Shown here: positions 30,867 through 42,333 of the stretch, in pieces
How the letters are laid out: each line of letters starts with the position of its first letter
How positions within the stretch are numbered: position 1 is the first letter of the stretch
NCBI GenBank assembly: GCA_024195585.1
Contig: SWBL01000379.1
Coordinates: forward strand, 1 to 45,608
From: Aureobasidium sp. EXF-3400
Taxonomy: Eukaryota > Ascomycota > Dothideomycetes > Dothideales > Saccotheciaceae
Direction: 5' to 3'
Length of the DNA stretch: 45,608 nucleotides
Notes under the pieces: model-generated
The model's database searches: none
Told to the model about the DNA's origin: nothing
The model's input: the letters and a program-made list of their open reading frames with translations, nothing else
Translations under genes and position numbers: made by a program

Positions 30867-31730
30867 TCAAGCAGAGACAGAGGCAGGAATAATGGCAGCG
30901 GCAGCGTTGGAAGCCTGGACGGGAAGAGGGGCAGCCTGGGCAGCATCGGTGGTGGCAACGGGTGCAGCCTCGCCATTGACCTCATTCTGACCCTGGTTGC
31001 ATTCACGGGAGATATGACCGGTCTCGCCACAGCGGTAGCAAGTCTTGCCAGCAGTGTTGAGAGGACCTCCGTTGGGAGCAGTGCACTCGCGAGAGATGTG
31101 ACCAAGCTTACCACAAGCATAGCACTTCATGGCCTGGGCTTGGCAGTCGCGAGCAAAGTGGTTAGGACCACCGCACTTGTAGCAAGTAGCAGGACGAGGG
31201 CCACCAGCGAAACCACCGCGGAAGCCACCACGAGGACCAGGGGCACCGCGACCAAGACCAGCAGCAACGCCAGGAGTAGGGCAAGTGCGCTGCAAAAAGA
31301 TATGGTCAGCCAACATGCATAAGAGGCTTCAGCGGAAGATGCACATACGGCAAGGTGACCAGGCATGCCGCAGGAATAGCAGCGTCCGTTGGCACCACCG
31401 TTCAGACGGAGGGTAGGACAGTCAGCCTGGACATGTCCAAGGCCCTGGCAGTGGTAGCATTGCTTAGCTAAGGGTACAGATCAGCATACAGGTCCGGATA
31501 GCAAGGAAGTTGGCGTGATGCACGACATACCCTCGGTGGTGCGAGGAAGAGGGCAGTTGTTCGACTCATGGCCTGTTTAGAGAATGAGTATGGCGAAGCA
31601 GGTTTTGGATACAGGAGTGGGTACCGGGTTGCTTGCAGTTGTAACACAAACGCTCAGAAGAGGAACAGACCTCGGCGTAGTGACCAACATTGCCGCACTT
31701 GTAGCAGGCGCGACGCGAGAGAGAAGACAT
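30867..31730 (-). CDS. GIS2: CCHC zinc-knuckle protein Gis2/Byr3 (CNBP family)
   Basis: Four exons on the minus strand (31625-31730, 31531-31572, 31349-31467, 30867-31289) give 229 residues; exon 2 is only 42 nt. After splicing there are seven CX2CX4HX4C knuckles: CYKCGNVGHYAEVC, CYNCKQPGHESNNC, CYHCQGLGHVQADC, CYSCGMPGHLARTC, CYKCGGPNHFARDC, CYACGKLGHISREC and CYRCGETGHISREC. A Gly/Arg-rich RGG-like linker separates knuckles 4 and 5, and an Ala-rich tail follows. Intron 1 splits knuckle 2 just before its His, and intron 3 splits knuckle 4. Gis2 binds G-rich mRNA and associates with translating ribosomes and stress granules; CNBP is the animal homologue. Confidence 0.95.
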
Positions 31731-32759
31731 GTTGATTATTGTACTGGAAAGCTGTTTCAATTGTCAGACACAGTTGCCAGAATTGTGTACCCTTGAAAGT
31801 GTTTTGTGGTGTTGGGTTTGGCCAATCTATCCTCCTCATATAGCAGATATTTGAGCAGGCCGTCGAGCAATTCGTCGACAAATCCGTCGAAGAATTCATC
31901 GAGCAAAGTGTCTAGCGAATCATGGCTCCAGCGTCGACGAAAGTGTAGTGACAGTCATGCTCGACCACACAAGTGATGGGTCGAGTCATTGCGGCCGACC
32001 ATGACACGAAAATGGTGGTGACGATGGGTTTGAAAGCGATCGAAGGTGATGGGTAAAATGGCCAGGTGCATGTAGGACACGACCGGCGAGCGACTGACCT
32101 GATAATGCGCAAGGTTGTTGACCTGCTACAGCGTCAGCGTCTACAGCTCCCAGGTGTTTGGTTCTTGTTGTGGTTTTGTCTCACACTGCTGCTAATGAAT
32201 GTCCCCCTTCGCTTCTGCTTCTCTTCCAATCCTCCAGCAAATTGACGTGCGATCGAACAAGATACAAGCAATGCGACAGCGAGGTGGGATCGGTAAGCGA
32301 AGGTTGGGCGGTTGCGATTGCGGCGCGAGAGGCTCGAAAAGAAGGAAACGCCGACCGAAGACCCACTCGGCACCAGCTTCAGCCTTCATGCATCTCTTTC
32401 CCGTTCACCGGCTTCACTCTTCAACCTGCATATCATTCCTTTGTTCGACAAGCTCCACGGTTACCAACATGGCGAGAAGACGGGTATCAGTATCTACAAG
32501 CAATCAGCAAGGAGCTCTGACGACCAAGGGCTTCATGCTTCCGCTGCACCGTTGACAGCTTCAAAGGTAGCTCAGCTCGCATGAACCGTGCACTCTCACA
32601 CCGTAAACTGAACACCCGGTGGCTGGAAGGCTTGTTGCATATTCATTATATTCTGCTGTTGAATCTTTGTTACTCAAATTTCTCTGGCGAAGCCATCTGT
32701 TTTCGTGACTTGCACATCTCCAAGCGCCTCATTGCGCCCTCATGCATGCTCTGACTGAT
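31731..32759. other. Intergenic region, UAP1 to GIS2
   Basis: About 1 kb. Left part is the GIS2 promoter and contains a 12-bp tandem repeat; right part is the UAP1 3' flank. A 90-118 codon cluster of overlapping plus-strand frames near 32.2-32.6 kb shows no recognisable domain and is not called. Confidence 0.5.
31862..31909. repeat. Four 12-bp degenerate tandem units
   Basis: GTCGAGCAATTC, GTCGACAAATCC, GTCGAAGAATTC and ATCGAGCAAAGT follow each other without gaps, 130-180 bases upstream of the GIS2 start. All share a TCGA core. They could be a multi-site promoter element. Confidence 0.7.
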
Positions 32760-34350
32760 TTACTTCTTTTCCTGCTCAATCACTGCAGGTGCCTTGATTG
32801 TGCGCTCGCTCAAGAACTCGAGACCTTCACCGCCCTGTTCATTCATGTTAGCATTGACTCAGAGGCGTGTTTTGCCGTCTTGTACTTACGTAGCTGATCT
32901 TGGGTGAAATCTCGACGCCGGCATTCTCGTCCTCACTCGTCACAGTAGCACCAACAGCCTCAAGCCATCTGGTACCTTGACGGAAGATGTCACGCTTGCT
33001 GGTGTCGGGATCATCCTCACCAGTACCTCTGGCGTTCTTGAGAGGTGAGAACTCGTCCTCTCTTCTTACTTCCTGGCAAGCGAACTTGTCCATGGAAAGG
33101 AAGGGGAAACAGTCGAAGACAAACTGCTCGAGCTTGATGCCGTTGGGCTTCTCGGGCTTGACTGTCTCGCCCTTCTCGGTGTCGACGTAAGGAATCTTCT
33201 TTCTGGCGATGTGGTGGGGAAGCTTGTCTGACCACTCGGGAATGCTCTCGAGGAAGCCAAACGAGTAGTAGTGGTTAACAATGTTGGCGGCACGGAACTT
33301 GAGCAAACTCGAGTCCTTGGAGTCTTTTGCCTCGGATGTCTCCTTGTCAATCTCCGAGTATTCAACAACGTCAGGCTTGCCATTCTTTGACAGGATGAGG
33401 CCAACGGACTCCTTGGCATCACGCTTGCGGACGACCTTGGTAGCAATGTCGACGTTCTTGGAGGCTGCGAAGCCAATGAAGGTGGGGTCAGCAACTCTAA
33501 CAAGGCAGTTGTCGACACAGTATGCGTGGATGTGCTTGATGCCTCTCTTGGACATGTCTTGAACAACGCCTGACTTGATCAAGGCGTTGTAGAGGCCGCC
33601 GTTACCATCGGGTGCGACGGCAACCTTGGACTTGGATTCCAGCAAGATCTTGCCGTCGTTTGAGATGCAAGGAAGAGTGCCCTGCTCGAAGAAGATGACG
33701 TTGTTTCTGTTCAGACCAAAGTATGCGTGCTTCTCGAAGAACTCCTCGGTAGGCTTGCGGGTAGGGCCGCTAGTCATGATGTACCATGGCACAACAACCT
33801 CTTCTTTGCTGTGCTCGTGTTGAGCCAGATGTTGGATCTTCCAGATTCTCTCTGCTTGGAGCTGGAATAGGGACTTTTGGCTGGGCAGGCCGATATCGTA
33901 GCATCCCTTGGGAGCAGAGCTGCCGAGACGGGTGCCCTGTCCACCGGCCATAAGAACCACGGCAACCTGGTTCTCGGCAATGAACTTCAGACCTTCTGTG
34001 TACCATTTGTTGAGGTCTTCAGGCTTGGAGTCGTAGATAGACGAGGTGGCGGATTCGGGGAGCTGCTCGAGCTTGGGTGTAGTATCTTCGGACTCGGGCT
34101 TGGGAGGGTTCAAAGCACGCTGGGTGACTTGGTTGACATGTTCGGGATCAACATCTACGAGTTGTTCGTAGAGCATGCCCTTCTCGGCGACGTTGATGTC
34201 ATTCCAGAAGGCGAAGACCTGCTCCTGGCCGGCCTTTGTGAACTTGTCCAAGAGCTTCTGGAAGTCTTCCTGGCTAGGCTCCTCAGGGGCAGGATTGTTG
34301 GCGGTCAAGTGGAGCTTCTCCAAGACGTTGTTGATCATGGCGGCTGCCAT
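32760..34350 (-). CDS. UAP1: UDP-N-acetylglucosamine pyrophosphorylase
   Basis: Exons 32890-34350 and 32760-32834 on the minus strand (55-nt intron, GTAAGT...ACAG) encode 511 residues; the 25-codon last exon completes [13 protein letters not shown], the family's conserved end. The enzyme makes UDP-GlcNAc from UTP and GlcNAc-1-phosphate, the precursor of chitin, N-glycans and GPI anchors. The uridylyltransferase signature [17 protein letters not shown] sits at 133-149, followed by [36 protein letters not shown], and [13 protein letters not shown] with the uridine-binding loop. [13 protein letters not shown] and [10 protein letters not shown] are also present. No targeting signal: cytosolic. 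Start at 34350 gives [12 protein letters not shown]. Confidence 0.97.
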
Positions 34351-35042
34351 GTTGTGTGTGGTGTGTAGAGCGGTGTAGCGGGGTAGATAGATTGGACCTG
34401 GGTCTGTTGGGTGTACGAGGGTCCTTGTTGACCGGATATGTTGAAGGTGGGTGGTGAGAGAGAAAGATGCAAGGGCTTGAGGGGGAGGACGGTACGAAAC
34501 GCTTCTGGACACTTTCTTTTGCAAACAGATGCCGCCGACGCCTGATACGCATCAACAATCACCATCGACTGGAGAAGCATCAAAGCTTCGACCCCCCACC
34601 TGCGTCACTCTATTTTTGGCTTCTTGTTCCAAGGTACCTATCCTCCAATTTTGCTTCGTCTTCCCTACTATCATTTCATCTAGTTCAATACTCAGCATCT
34701 TCTACGAAGAGTCCGACCAAGAAGATGGATCGTTTGTTTGGACATAGACCTGCTGCATTTCCAAGCCAGAAGCTCAAGCTCATCCTCAGCTCAAACTCAA
34801 TGGTTGACTCGTTTCACGCGTACACGGCAAATATTCAACGTCTGAAACACTATCTCATCTTATCTCTCATCTTGCATGACTTCGAGCTCTGATCTCTTCT
34901 GCACCCTGGAAACATGCAAAGTGGTTTCTGAACATGCGATGAATCTAGGGAGCCTATGGAGTCGCGACCATGTCTACTCTATGGATACGATATTATGACA
35001 GGTTCAGGCCATTGGGAGGCAGTAAACAAGGCCAGCTTCAGT
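34351..35042. other. Intergenic region, MBL-fold gene to UAP1
   Basis: 692 bases: UAP1 promoter on the left, MBL-fold gene 3' flank on the right. A 141-codon plus-strand frame at 34467-34892 lies antisense to the UAP1 leader, is Ser/His/Arg-rich and has no recognisable domain; not called. Confidence 0.5.
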
Positions 35043-36246
35043 TCACTGTAATACAAGGCTCTCGCCATTCCCGACATCTACCCAATTAACTCCCTCGAAC
35101 GAGCCAATTACCTCGTCGCTGGCCGTGTCCTCGCTCAAAGAACCCTTCCTACGTTTCTTCTCGGCCTCTACAGCATCCTTGACACTAATCTTTCTCCGCT
35201 TGAGTAACCAGCCCACGATTCCTGTGCCTTCCTTGTCTTCGTCGTGTGTGGCGATCCAATAACTGGCTTTGAGTTTCCGTTGCGCCTTCAGTCCGTTGTG
35301 TGCTCCCAAATTGAGCTGTTGTGCTGCTCCGAGTGTAATGTCTTCAAGACCATGTAGGAAAGCGAGTGTCTTTATGGGAGGATTGGCCTTGGTCACAAGG
35401 TCAAGACTCTCACTGTCACTGTGTATTCCATGAGGTGTGTAGATAACAGCTTCTGCTGTTTCGTCCTCGTCTTCTGGTTCAATGTACTGATGCGAGCTGC
35501 TTCTTCTAGAAGCCTGACCACTTTGCTGGTTGTTGAAAGTGATCATGAGTGCCGAGTGAAAGTACAGCATGTCACTGCCCGTCACGAGTCGTGAGATACC
35601 GAGCCATTCTGGCAAAGGGGGTACTGATGTCGAATGCCAGTCAGGGTCATGCGAGAAGTGTGGAATTTTTTGAATGACGCGGAAGTGGTTCCATGACTCG
35701 ATCAGTGGTATTGCTTTCTAACACATCCATGAGCGTGAGCCTCTGCACCTAAGGTCTTGATCTGCTTACCTCCGTCGCAAAAACAGGCACGTTCGGATGC
35801 ACAGTTCGCATTGTCTGCTCGTGACAGTGGTCGGTGAACTGATGGCTGACAGCAACGGCATCTATAAACGTCTCGACCTCGTCGTGTCCCTCGGTATCTT
35901 GTGCATTGCTCTTTCTGCCCTTCCCAAGGCGCAGTCCACTGGCCAAACTCTCGGTCTCGCGAATGAGGTCTTCCACAGCTGCAATGCTAGGCACCCGAGG
36001 TTCAGCGGCGTGCCATTGCTTACTCAACCAACTGGTATAGTCGGTTTGTGTTCCAGAAAGCCAAGGGTCGATGAGAATGTTGAAGTAGACACGACCTCCG
36101 CGCTTGGTTGCGGCAACTGGACGAGGAATCATCAGCAGCCATGCTGTGTCGGCACTCAGGTGGTGTAGTACTGGGCGACGCATGGCAAGAGCATCACTTA
36201 CTGCATCTTGTAAGTTTTGATGCAGTTGTGCTCCCGGACTATTCAT
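35043..36246 (-). CDS. Metallo-beta-lactamase-fold protein, degenerate metal site
   Basis: Exons 35770-36246 and 35043-35717 on the minus strand (52-nt intron, GTAAGC...TTAG) give 383 residues. The fold is suggested by FNILIDPWLSG (56-64), IDAVAVSHQFTDHCHEQT (128-145) and VPVFAT (153-158), the strand-loop-strand order of metallo-beta-lactamases. The usual HxHxDH zinc motif is replaced by SHQFTDHCHEQT, so the first His pair is incomplete; metal binding may be altered or lost. The second exon has a beta-rich middle (LYFHSALMITFN; EAVIYTPHGI) and a charged C terminus. Fungal proteins of this kind are widespread and uncharacterised; no substrate can be proposed. Confidence 0.75.
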
Positions 36247-36759
36247 ATCGTTTTCTTCAACATGTTGACGTGCTGCATTTGATTTCTTTTGCCTGACGAT
36301 GACATGGACATGTTTACTCGGCCCCTCCCGAACCGTGGGGAAGCTCTCGTATCTTCGTTGGTAACGAGGCCCCTCGTTCTCATGGCCATCCCACTGACAT
36401 TCTTGCTTGCCGCGGTACAGATATACGGCGACAAATATCTTTTGACAGGGCAGGGCTTTTGTTCAGAACATCTCATCCTCACAAGACTCGAGACTGGTGG
36501 AAGTGGTTCAGATACCAAGCCTGCCGAGTCAAGAAACTGGGAAGCTGTTGCCAACGCATCCTCCATCATCATCCTTCCATCTTGCTTGGCTCATGATGGA
36601 CACTGCCCAGATTCCTACGTGATGCCTGAAACCTGAACAGCCTCACTCTAAGCCCACTACTAAGCCACGACCACGAGAAGTCACTACCTCTCGACCTCTC
36701 ACTCTTGACCTACCTAGCATTTATCTTGCGTCTTCACGTAAACTAACTACAACTTCACC
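36247..36759. promoter_or_regulatory. Divergent promoter, MBL-fold gene / SPRY gene
   Basis: 513 bases between divergent starts. An open plus-strand frame ends at 36636 with one hydrophobic stretch (LVLMAIPLTFLLAAVQIYG); its first ATG is near 36303. It could be a short membrane peptide, but it sits in promoter DNA and I give it little weight. Confidence 0.4.
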
Positions 36760-37815
36760 ATGACCAAGGAACATTACAACCCTCCCCCCGGACCTCCACC
36801 TGGTTGGAGCAAGAAGCAAGAAGCGGCATCAGAAACATACGCACCTCCTCCCGGTCCACCGCCAGGCTATCAAAGACATGATGAGAAGGGCAGCATGAGT
36901 GAGCAGTACGCGCCTCCGCCAGGACCTCCTCCATCTCATCGCCATGAAGACTCTTTGGACCAGTCAGCTCCACCGGACTACGCTCCGTGGCTGTCAGTGC
37001 CGGACACAAGTTTACTGCCACCTGCTCCCGCCGTGACTTATGACTACTCCCCGACTGCCAACGCAACGCAGGACTCGGCTGAGAAGGCGAAGGACTGGTG
37101 CAATCGCTATCATCTGTACCCGCCAGGTCAGATCCCCGCCTCGGTTCATGAGGACTTCCGCCAACATGGTTTCACTTTTACACAGCCTTCACCAAACTTT
37201 GCAGGCAACATCACGAGAGCAATGCGTGAACGTAATACCTGGTCGGTCCGCACACGTAAGAATTGCGGAGACAGCATCCTGACCACGTCGGCTCCGCTCT
37301 ATTCGGCAGCTTTGAACGACCCTTTGAGGAACCAAGGAAGGCCCTTCACCATCTACTTTGAGATTCGTGTCACTCGCATGGCATCTGACTCTGGGGATGA
37401 AGGTGAAGCTGGTATTGCGATCGGGTTCATCGCACCTCCTTACCCACCATTTCGACTCCCCGGATGGGAAAGAGGTAGTCTCGGAGTGCATGGTGATGAT
37501 GGGCGTCGTTACATCGATGATGATGGTGGTGGTCAAGATTTTACTACGTACTTCAAGAATGGAGAAACGGTGGGAATTGGTATGCATATCAAACCTGCGC
37601 AATTCCCTGGTCGTAGAAGAGATGTTGAAGTCTTCTTCACAAGAGAGGGGCGGAAGGAAGGAGGTTGGAATATGTACGAGGAGCGAGATGGAGACGACAG
37701 CGGTAGCATTGTAGGACTCGAGGGAGATCACGATTTGATGGCAGCAGTAGGCATGTTCGGGCAGGTTGAGTTTGAAGTGAGGTTCCGGCGCGAAGAGTGG
37801 CTGTACCGCGCGTAG
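36760..37815 (+). CDS. SPRY-domain protein with PPPGPPP repeats
   Basis: Single exon, 351 residues, with a good start context (CACCATGACC). The N terminus carries three Pro-rich repeats, YNPPPGPPPGW, YAPPPGPPPGY and YAPPPGPPPSH, of the kind that bind SH3 or WW domains or profilin. The second half (about 165-350) has SPRY-like features: YFEIRVTRMASDSGDEGEAG, IAIGFIAPPYPPFRLPGWE, SLGVHGDDGRRYIDDDGGG, FKNGETVGIGM and FFTREGR. In yeast Ssh4/Ear1 a SPRY domain recruits the Rsp5 ligase to sort membrane proteins, but those have a transmembrane segment, which is absent here. The partner is therefore unknown. Its 3' end is 218 bases before HRD3 on the same strand. Confidence 0.8.
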   Translation: MTKEHYNPPPGPPPGWSKKQEAASETYAPPPGPPPGYQRHDEKGSMSEQYAPPPGPPPSHRHEDSLDQSAPPDYAPWLSVPDTSLLPPAPAVTYDYSPTANATQDSAEKAKDWCNRYHLYPPGQIPASVHEDFRQHGFTFTQPSPNFAGNITRAMRERNTWSVRTRKNCGDSILTTSAPLYSAALNDPLRNQGRPFTIYFEIRVTRMASDSGDEGEAGIAIGFIAPPYPPFRLPGWERGSLGVHGDDGRRYIDDDGGGQDFTTYFKNGETVGIGMHIKPAQFPGRRRDVEVFFTREGRKEGGWNMYEERDGDDSGSIVGLEGDHDLMAAVGMFGQVEFEVRFRREEWLYRA

Positions 37816-38033
37816 ATAATCATGCAGTAGATGTGCAATACATTATTACTCTGGATAAAGCTCTATGTATATTGTAATGGGAGAGATGGCAGAGATGACG
37901 ATGTTTCGGAGATTAGACGGGGCTAGCAGATGGTCGCGGGATGGCGGCGGTGCAATCAAGAGTGGACGGAGGCTCCAGCTGGCATTTGTTCGACACGACA
38001 TGGACATTGATTTGTCTTGTCGCATATCGCACA

Positions 38034-40615
38034 ATGGGGACAGCATCGTGGCGAGCCGTCTCGCTCATCTTACTATGCCTCGTGCTAGCCTTCGTCAACT
38101 GTCAGGAGGCCGCCCTGAATCAACAAGATGGCCCCCATCATGACACGACGCCGTATATCGCAACCGATCAAACCCACGCCAAAACACCTCCCAAGCTGCC
38201 ACATGAGCAGAGTCCAGCTGTCGAGGATGCTCTCGCTTCTCTCCGCAAGATCCGTCCACCGACCAGTCGCCTGGCACGTCTCAGCAAGCCTTCAGGTCTC
38301 GTGGCCAAGACGATGCACTACGCCAGAGACTTGTTTGTCCTTCTCTTCATGAACCAGCCCGACCAGAGAGACCTTCTTGTCACTCATGCCAACGCCCCGC
38401 CTCTCGCTCCCGCTCTTTCACGCGCCGTCGACCTACTCCAACATGCCGCCGCCGAACAAGACCCAGACGCTCTGTGGCTGTTGGCCGACATGAACTTCTA
38501 CGGCAACTTCACCCACCCGAGGAACTACTCGCGCGCCTTCGAATACTACCAGACTCTGGCTTACTTGAACGGCAACAGCTCTGCTCAGTATATGCTAGGC
38601 TTCATGTACGCCACTGGCATTGGAAACGCCGTTCCGCAACACCAGGCTCGAGCCCTTCTGTACCACACCTTTGCGGCCGAGCAGGGTGATATTCGTTCCC
38701 AGATGACCCTCGCTTACCGTCATCATTCTGGAATCGCTACCCCAAGAAATTGTGAAGAGGCGGTACATTGGTATAGGCTGGTCGCAAAGCAGGCTGTCGA
38801 GTTCTACAAGTCTGGTCCTCCTGGTGGTCACTCGCTGGTTAAGAACGCCTTCCGCTTGGTCGACGAAGAAGGTGGCATCTACGGCGAAGGCGCCAGTGTC
38901 AGCAGTTCCGGTGTCAATGCAAAGACTGGAGGTCCTACATCAGACGCCTACGCCGATCTGGACGACGTCCTTGAGTTCCTCGACTTCCAGTCAAGGAAGG
39001 GTGACCTCAAGGCTACCTTCCACCTTGGAAGACTGTATTATGACGGTTCGCGAGGATTGGCTCGTAACTTCCCCGAAGCGAAGGATCACTTCATGCAGGT
39101 TGCCAGACTCTATTGGACTCAGACTGGCAGAGTCAAATCCGACGTCTCGTCCGCTGTCGAAAAACTCGCCCCGAAAGCTGCTGGTTACCTAGGTAGAATC
39201 TTCTTGCGCGGCGAGGGTACGGAGAAGAGCTATAGCAAGGCCAAAATCTGGTTCTCTCGCGGCATTGAACATGGTGATGCTCTGTCTCAGTACTCCATGG
39301 GAGTCATGTACATGGAAGGGCTGGGTGTTCCAAAGAACCCTGTCAAGGCCGCTGAGTATTTCTCTCCTGCTGCTGATCAAGACCTTGCAGTAGCACAGAC
39401 AAACTTGGGCATTCTATTCATGGATCAGGGCGATGTCCACACTGCCAGGAGTTACTTCGAGTTGGCTGCTCGCAATAGTCACATTGAAGCCTTCTACTAT
39501 CTTGCTGAGCTGAGCAATCAGGGTGTCGGTCGCGATCGCTCGTGCGGTATGGCTTCTGTCTACTACAAGATAGCCTCTGAGAAAGCAGAGGTCATCCACT
39601 CCTCGTTTATCGAAGCTAACGAGGCCTATGAGCGTGGTGACCTTGAAACTGCCATCATCGCATACATGATGGCTGCTGAGCAAGGCTACGAGATTGCACA
39701 AGCCAACGTCGGATATCTGCTTGACCACACCCGCCCTCGCTACTCACTTCCTTCCATCTTCCCCTTCCTCCGTCGCCATATTGACGCAGCTGGTGATGCA
39801 GCTCTTGCTCTCATCTACTGGACTCGCTCGGCCAAACAATCAAACACCGACTCGCTCGTCAAGATGGGCGACTACTACCTCGACGGTGTTGGTGCTGCGT
39901 CGTCTCCTGAAAATGCGGCCGTCTGCTACCAAGCTGCTGCCGAAGGGATGTTGAGCGAAGGAATGGCAAGTGCACAAGCAATGTGGAATCTTGGTTGGAT
40001 GCATGAGAATGGCATCGGTATCGAGCAAGACTTCCATCTAGCCAAACGCTTTTACGATCAGGCACTTGGGACAAACGCAGAAGCATATCTGCCCGCCAAG
40101 TTGAGTCTTGCAAAGCTGAGGCTGCGCAGTTGGTGGAATGGTGTCAGTGGCGGCAGCGTTAACTCTATCAGAGACGAGCCTTGTAAGTGATTCCCCGTTG
40201 ATGCATTATCAAACTGTGACTGACAGACTTTGCAATAGCCCAGAAACCCAGCCGAACACTAAGCCAATGGCTCAACGACTTCCTGGAAGCCGATGCCGCC
40301 TACTACGCCGACCACTTCGAAGCAGATGACTGGGACGATGCACACCATCACATGCCCGGCGGCGACGATTTCTACGACGACGGCACAGACATTGATGATG
40401 GTTTGGTCGAGATGTTCATGATTGTCGGTCTGGCTGCCATGCTCGCCTTTTTGGTCTATTATCGTCAGCAGAGACAGCAGGAAGCTAGACGTAGAGCAGA
40501 GCAACAAGGTCAGCAGCCAGGAGCCGCACCACCACAACAGCAGGACCAAGGTTTCTTCCCACCACCGGGAGAGCCGGAATTTGCTAATTGGGTTGCTGGA
40601 GGGGTGGGTCATTGA
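38034..40615 (+). CDS. HRD3: ERAD component Hrd3/SEL1L-like, Sel1 repeats
   Basis: Exons 38034-40182 and 40239-40615 (56-nt intron, GTAAGT...ATAG) encode 841 residues (yeast Hrd3 833). The start at 38034 gives a clean signal peptide, LILLCLVLAFVNC, with cleavage expected after about residue 22. The lumenal part holds a long series of Sel1-like repeats, for example AQYMLGFMYATGIGNAVPQH, ATFHLGRLYYDGSRGLARN, AAGYLGRIFLRGEGT, QYSMGVMYMEGLGVPKNP and AQANVGYLLDHT. The second exon supplies a single C-terminal membrane helix (MFMIVGLAAMLAFLVYY) and a Gln/Pro-rich cytosolic tail. Hrd3 recruits misfolded glycoproteins and stabilises the ubiquitin ligase Hrd1 in the ER membrane. Without splicing the protein would lose its membrane anchor. 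Confidence 0.93.
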
Positions 40616-42333
40616 GATTCCATTCATACATTTGGAGATTCCATTGCATAAAGTCGTACTAAATCGTTAGCGTAGCACATTTTTCATACTGAGAACATTG
40701 ATTATTCTTTCTTCTACTATCCTCTTTTTACTTTGTGGAGATTCCTGGTCGACTGTGAAGTGAAACAGATGATGCAGGTAAACGCGATGACGATGTTTGG
40801 AACCGAAAGCTGAGGGATGGTGGGCGAAGCATGACACGTTAGATAGATAAGCGATGAGAGAAAATCTGCGATCTATAACTGAACCACAAATCGTTAAGTT
40901 ATTGGTCATGGATATGAATGTCAAGCATGGGAAACGTGTGCGAGGAAATGTGGTTTGACAACGAATATAGCAGGCGGGATGAGGGAAGTTACAAAGGATC
41001 AATTATGTGTCATAGGTCAGTGGCATCCTGAACTGATCGCTCCTTTCGAGTACACATGTCACAAACATTGAGCGCTTGGTGATACGTGTCAAAGATCATC
41101 AGCCTCGAAGGTGGTATGAGTGTTGTCGTCGTTAGACAATATACTTCACAGGGTCGTACCCTCAACATCTCGGACTTGATCGCAAAAAACCACAACCCTG
41201 ACCTTTCTATATTTAGCACCTCCTCCAATCACGAAATACAGAAACCATCCCAGCCAACAACAAAACATCAACAATTATAAACTACTTGCCGCATTCACTT
41301 CCCGTCCTTTGTAAGCACCAATGGAAGTCTCTATTAAGCGCAGAGCAATGTAACAAGATTCCAAGCTCCAAAAGTTTTCTGATGATCGCTTGCCGTGTTT
41401 GACATTCCTCGCAGATTAATCTAAATTTCTTGTCGCGCTGGTCGGTAACTTCTTTTTTTGGTGGGAAAAGGGAAAGAAATGGGCTTAGTGCTGAAAGTAC
41501 GTATCCATTCCCCCTTTGGTGTGTCTCGTTCCTCGTACCCGATGCGACGGAAGCGAGTATGTGACTGGGAAACATGTATATCTTGGTAGAGGCCCTGCCA
41601 TCGTCGATATCTCGTACCCTTATCATCAACGAAGATAGTTATAAACAGAACATTTACCAGCGATGGGAAGAAAGCCGAACGCGGCAGTTGCAAAAAGTTG
41701 TTTCGAGTTGATAGAGTGCAAAAACAGCTCACGGTTAGTGAGACTTCCGAGTAATATAAGTGGTAGGATAGGCGAAAGCAAACTCCCGAAAAATTGGGGA
41801 GACAAATTGGCCGGGCAGGATGTTCGTCATAATAGACGAATCTCGCAAACAGTCGATAGACTGATGAACTGGGTTGCATACTACAGATCATAAATCTCCG
41901 TTACCAGCCTGTTGGTTGTTGGTATGTGGACACAAGGATTCATTGACACGAGCGGCCCATGTCAGTTCGCCTAAGTTGTGTCGGTATCTGCGGCTCCTGA
42001 CCATTACATCGACAGCAGCTTTTTCGAGAAGTGGAGGCACGAGAAAGCGGACAGGAGAGGCAGTATTGAGCCATACCCGTGTCGCGAACGGCACCTACTT
42101 GCGCTGCTGCAAAAGTCATTGAGGAAACAGCCTGCATATATGGAGCACATTGACGAAAAGGCATCAGACAGACATGAAGTGTGTCGGATGTATGTCCCGA
42201 GCGAGACATCTCAGCATAACCGCAGCTGCCGTGTTGGGATGCCTCGAACCAAGATGAACTTCCTTGAATGAGCGCAGGCAATACCCAGCTTGCCGGGAAC
42301 GGCATGTACATGCAAGCAGAAAAAGAAAACTGG
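40616..42333. other. Gene-poor region after HRD3
   Basis: About 1.7 kb. The first 1.3 kb shows only short frames on both strands and no recognisable protein, RNA gene or repeat. From about 41.9 kb rightwards minus-strand fragments (such as one with PLLEKAAVDVMVRSRRYRHN near 41.9-42.1 kb) look as if they might continue the broken gene to the right, but I could not connect them. Confidence 0.4.

Noticed and set aside
34467..34892. 141-codon plus-strand frame beside UAP1
   Set aside because: It is antisense to the UAP1 leader, has no domain, and a brief resemblance of MDRLFG to ESCRT-III starts does not continue.
36289..36636. Open frame with one hydrophobic segment in the MBL/SPRY promoter
   Set aside because: The first true ATG comes several codons in, no family match, and it lies in divergent promoter DNA; kept only as a remark.
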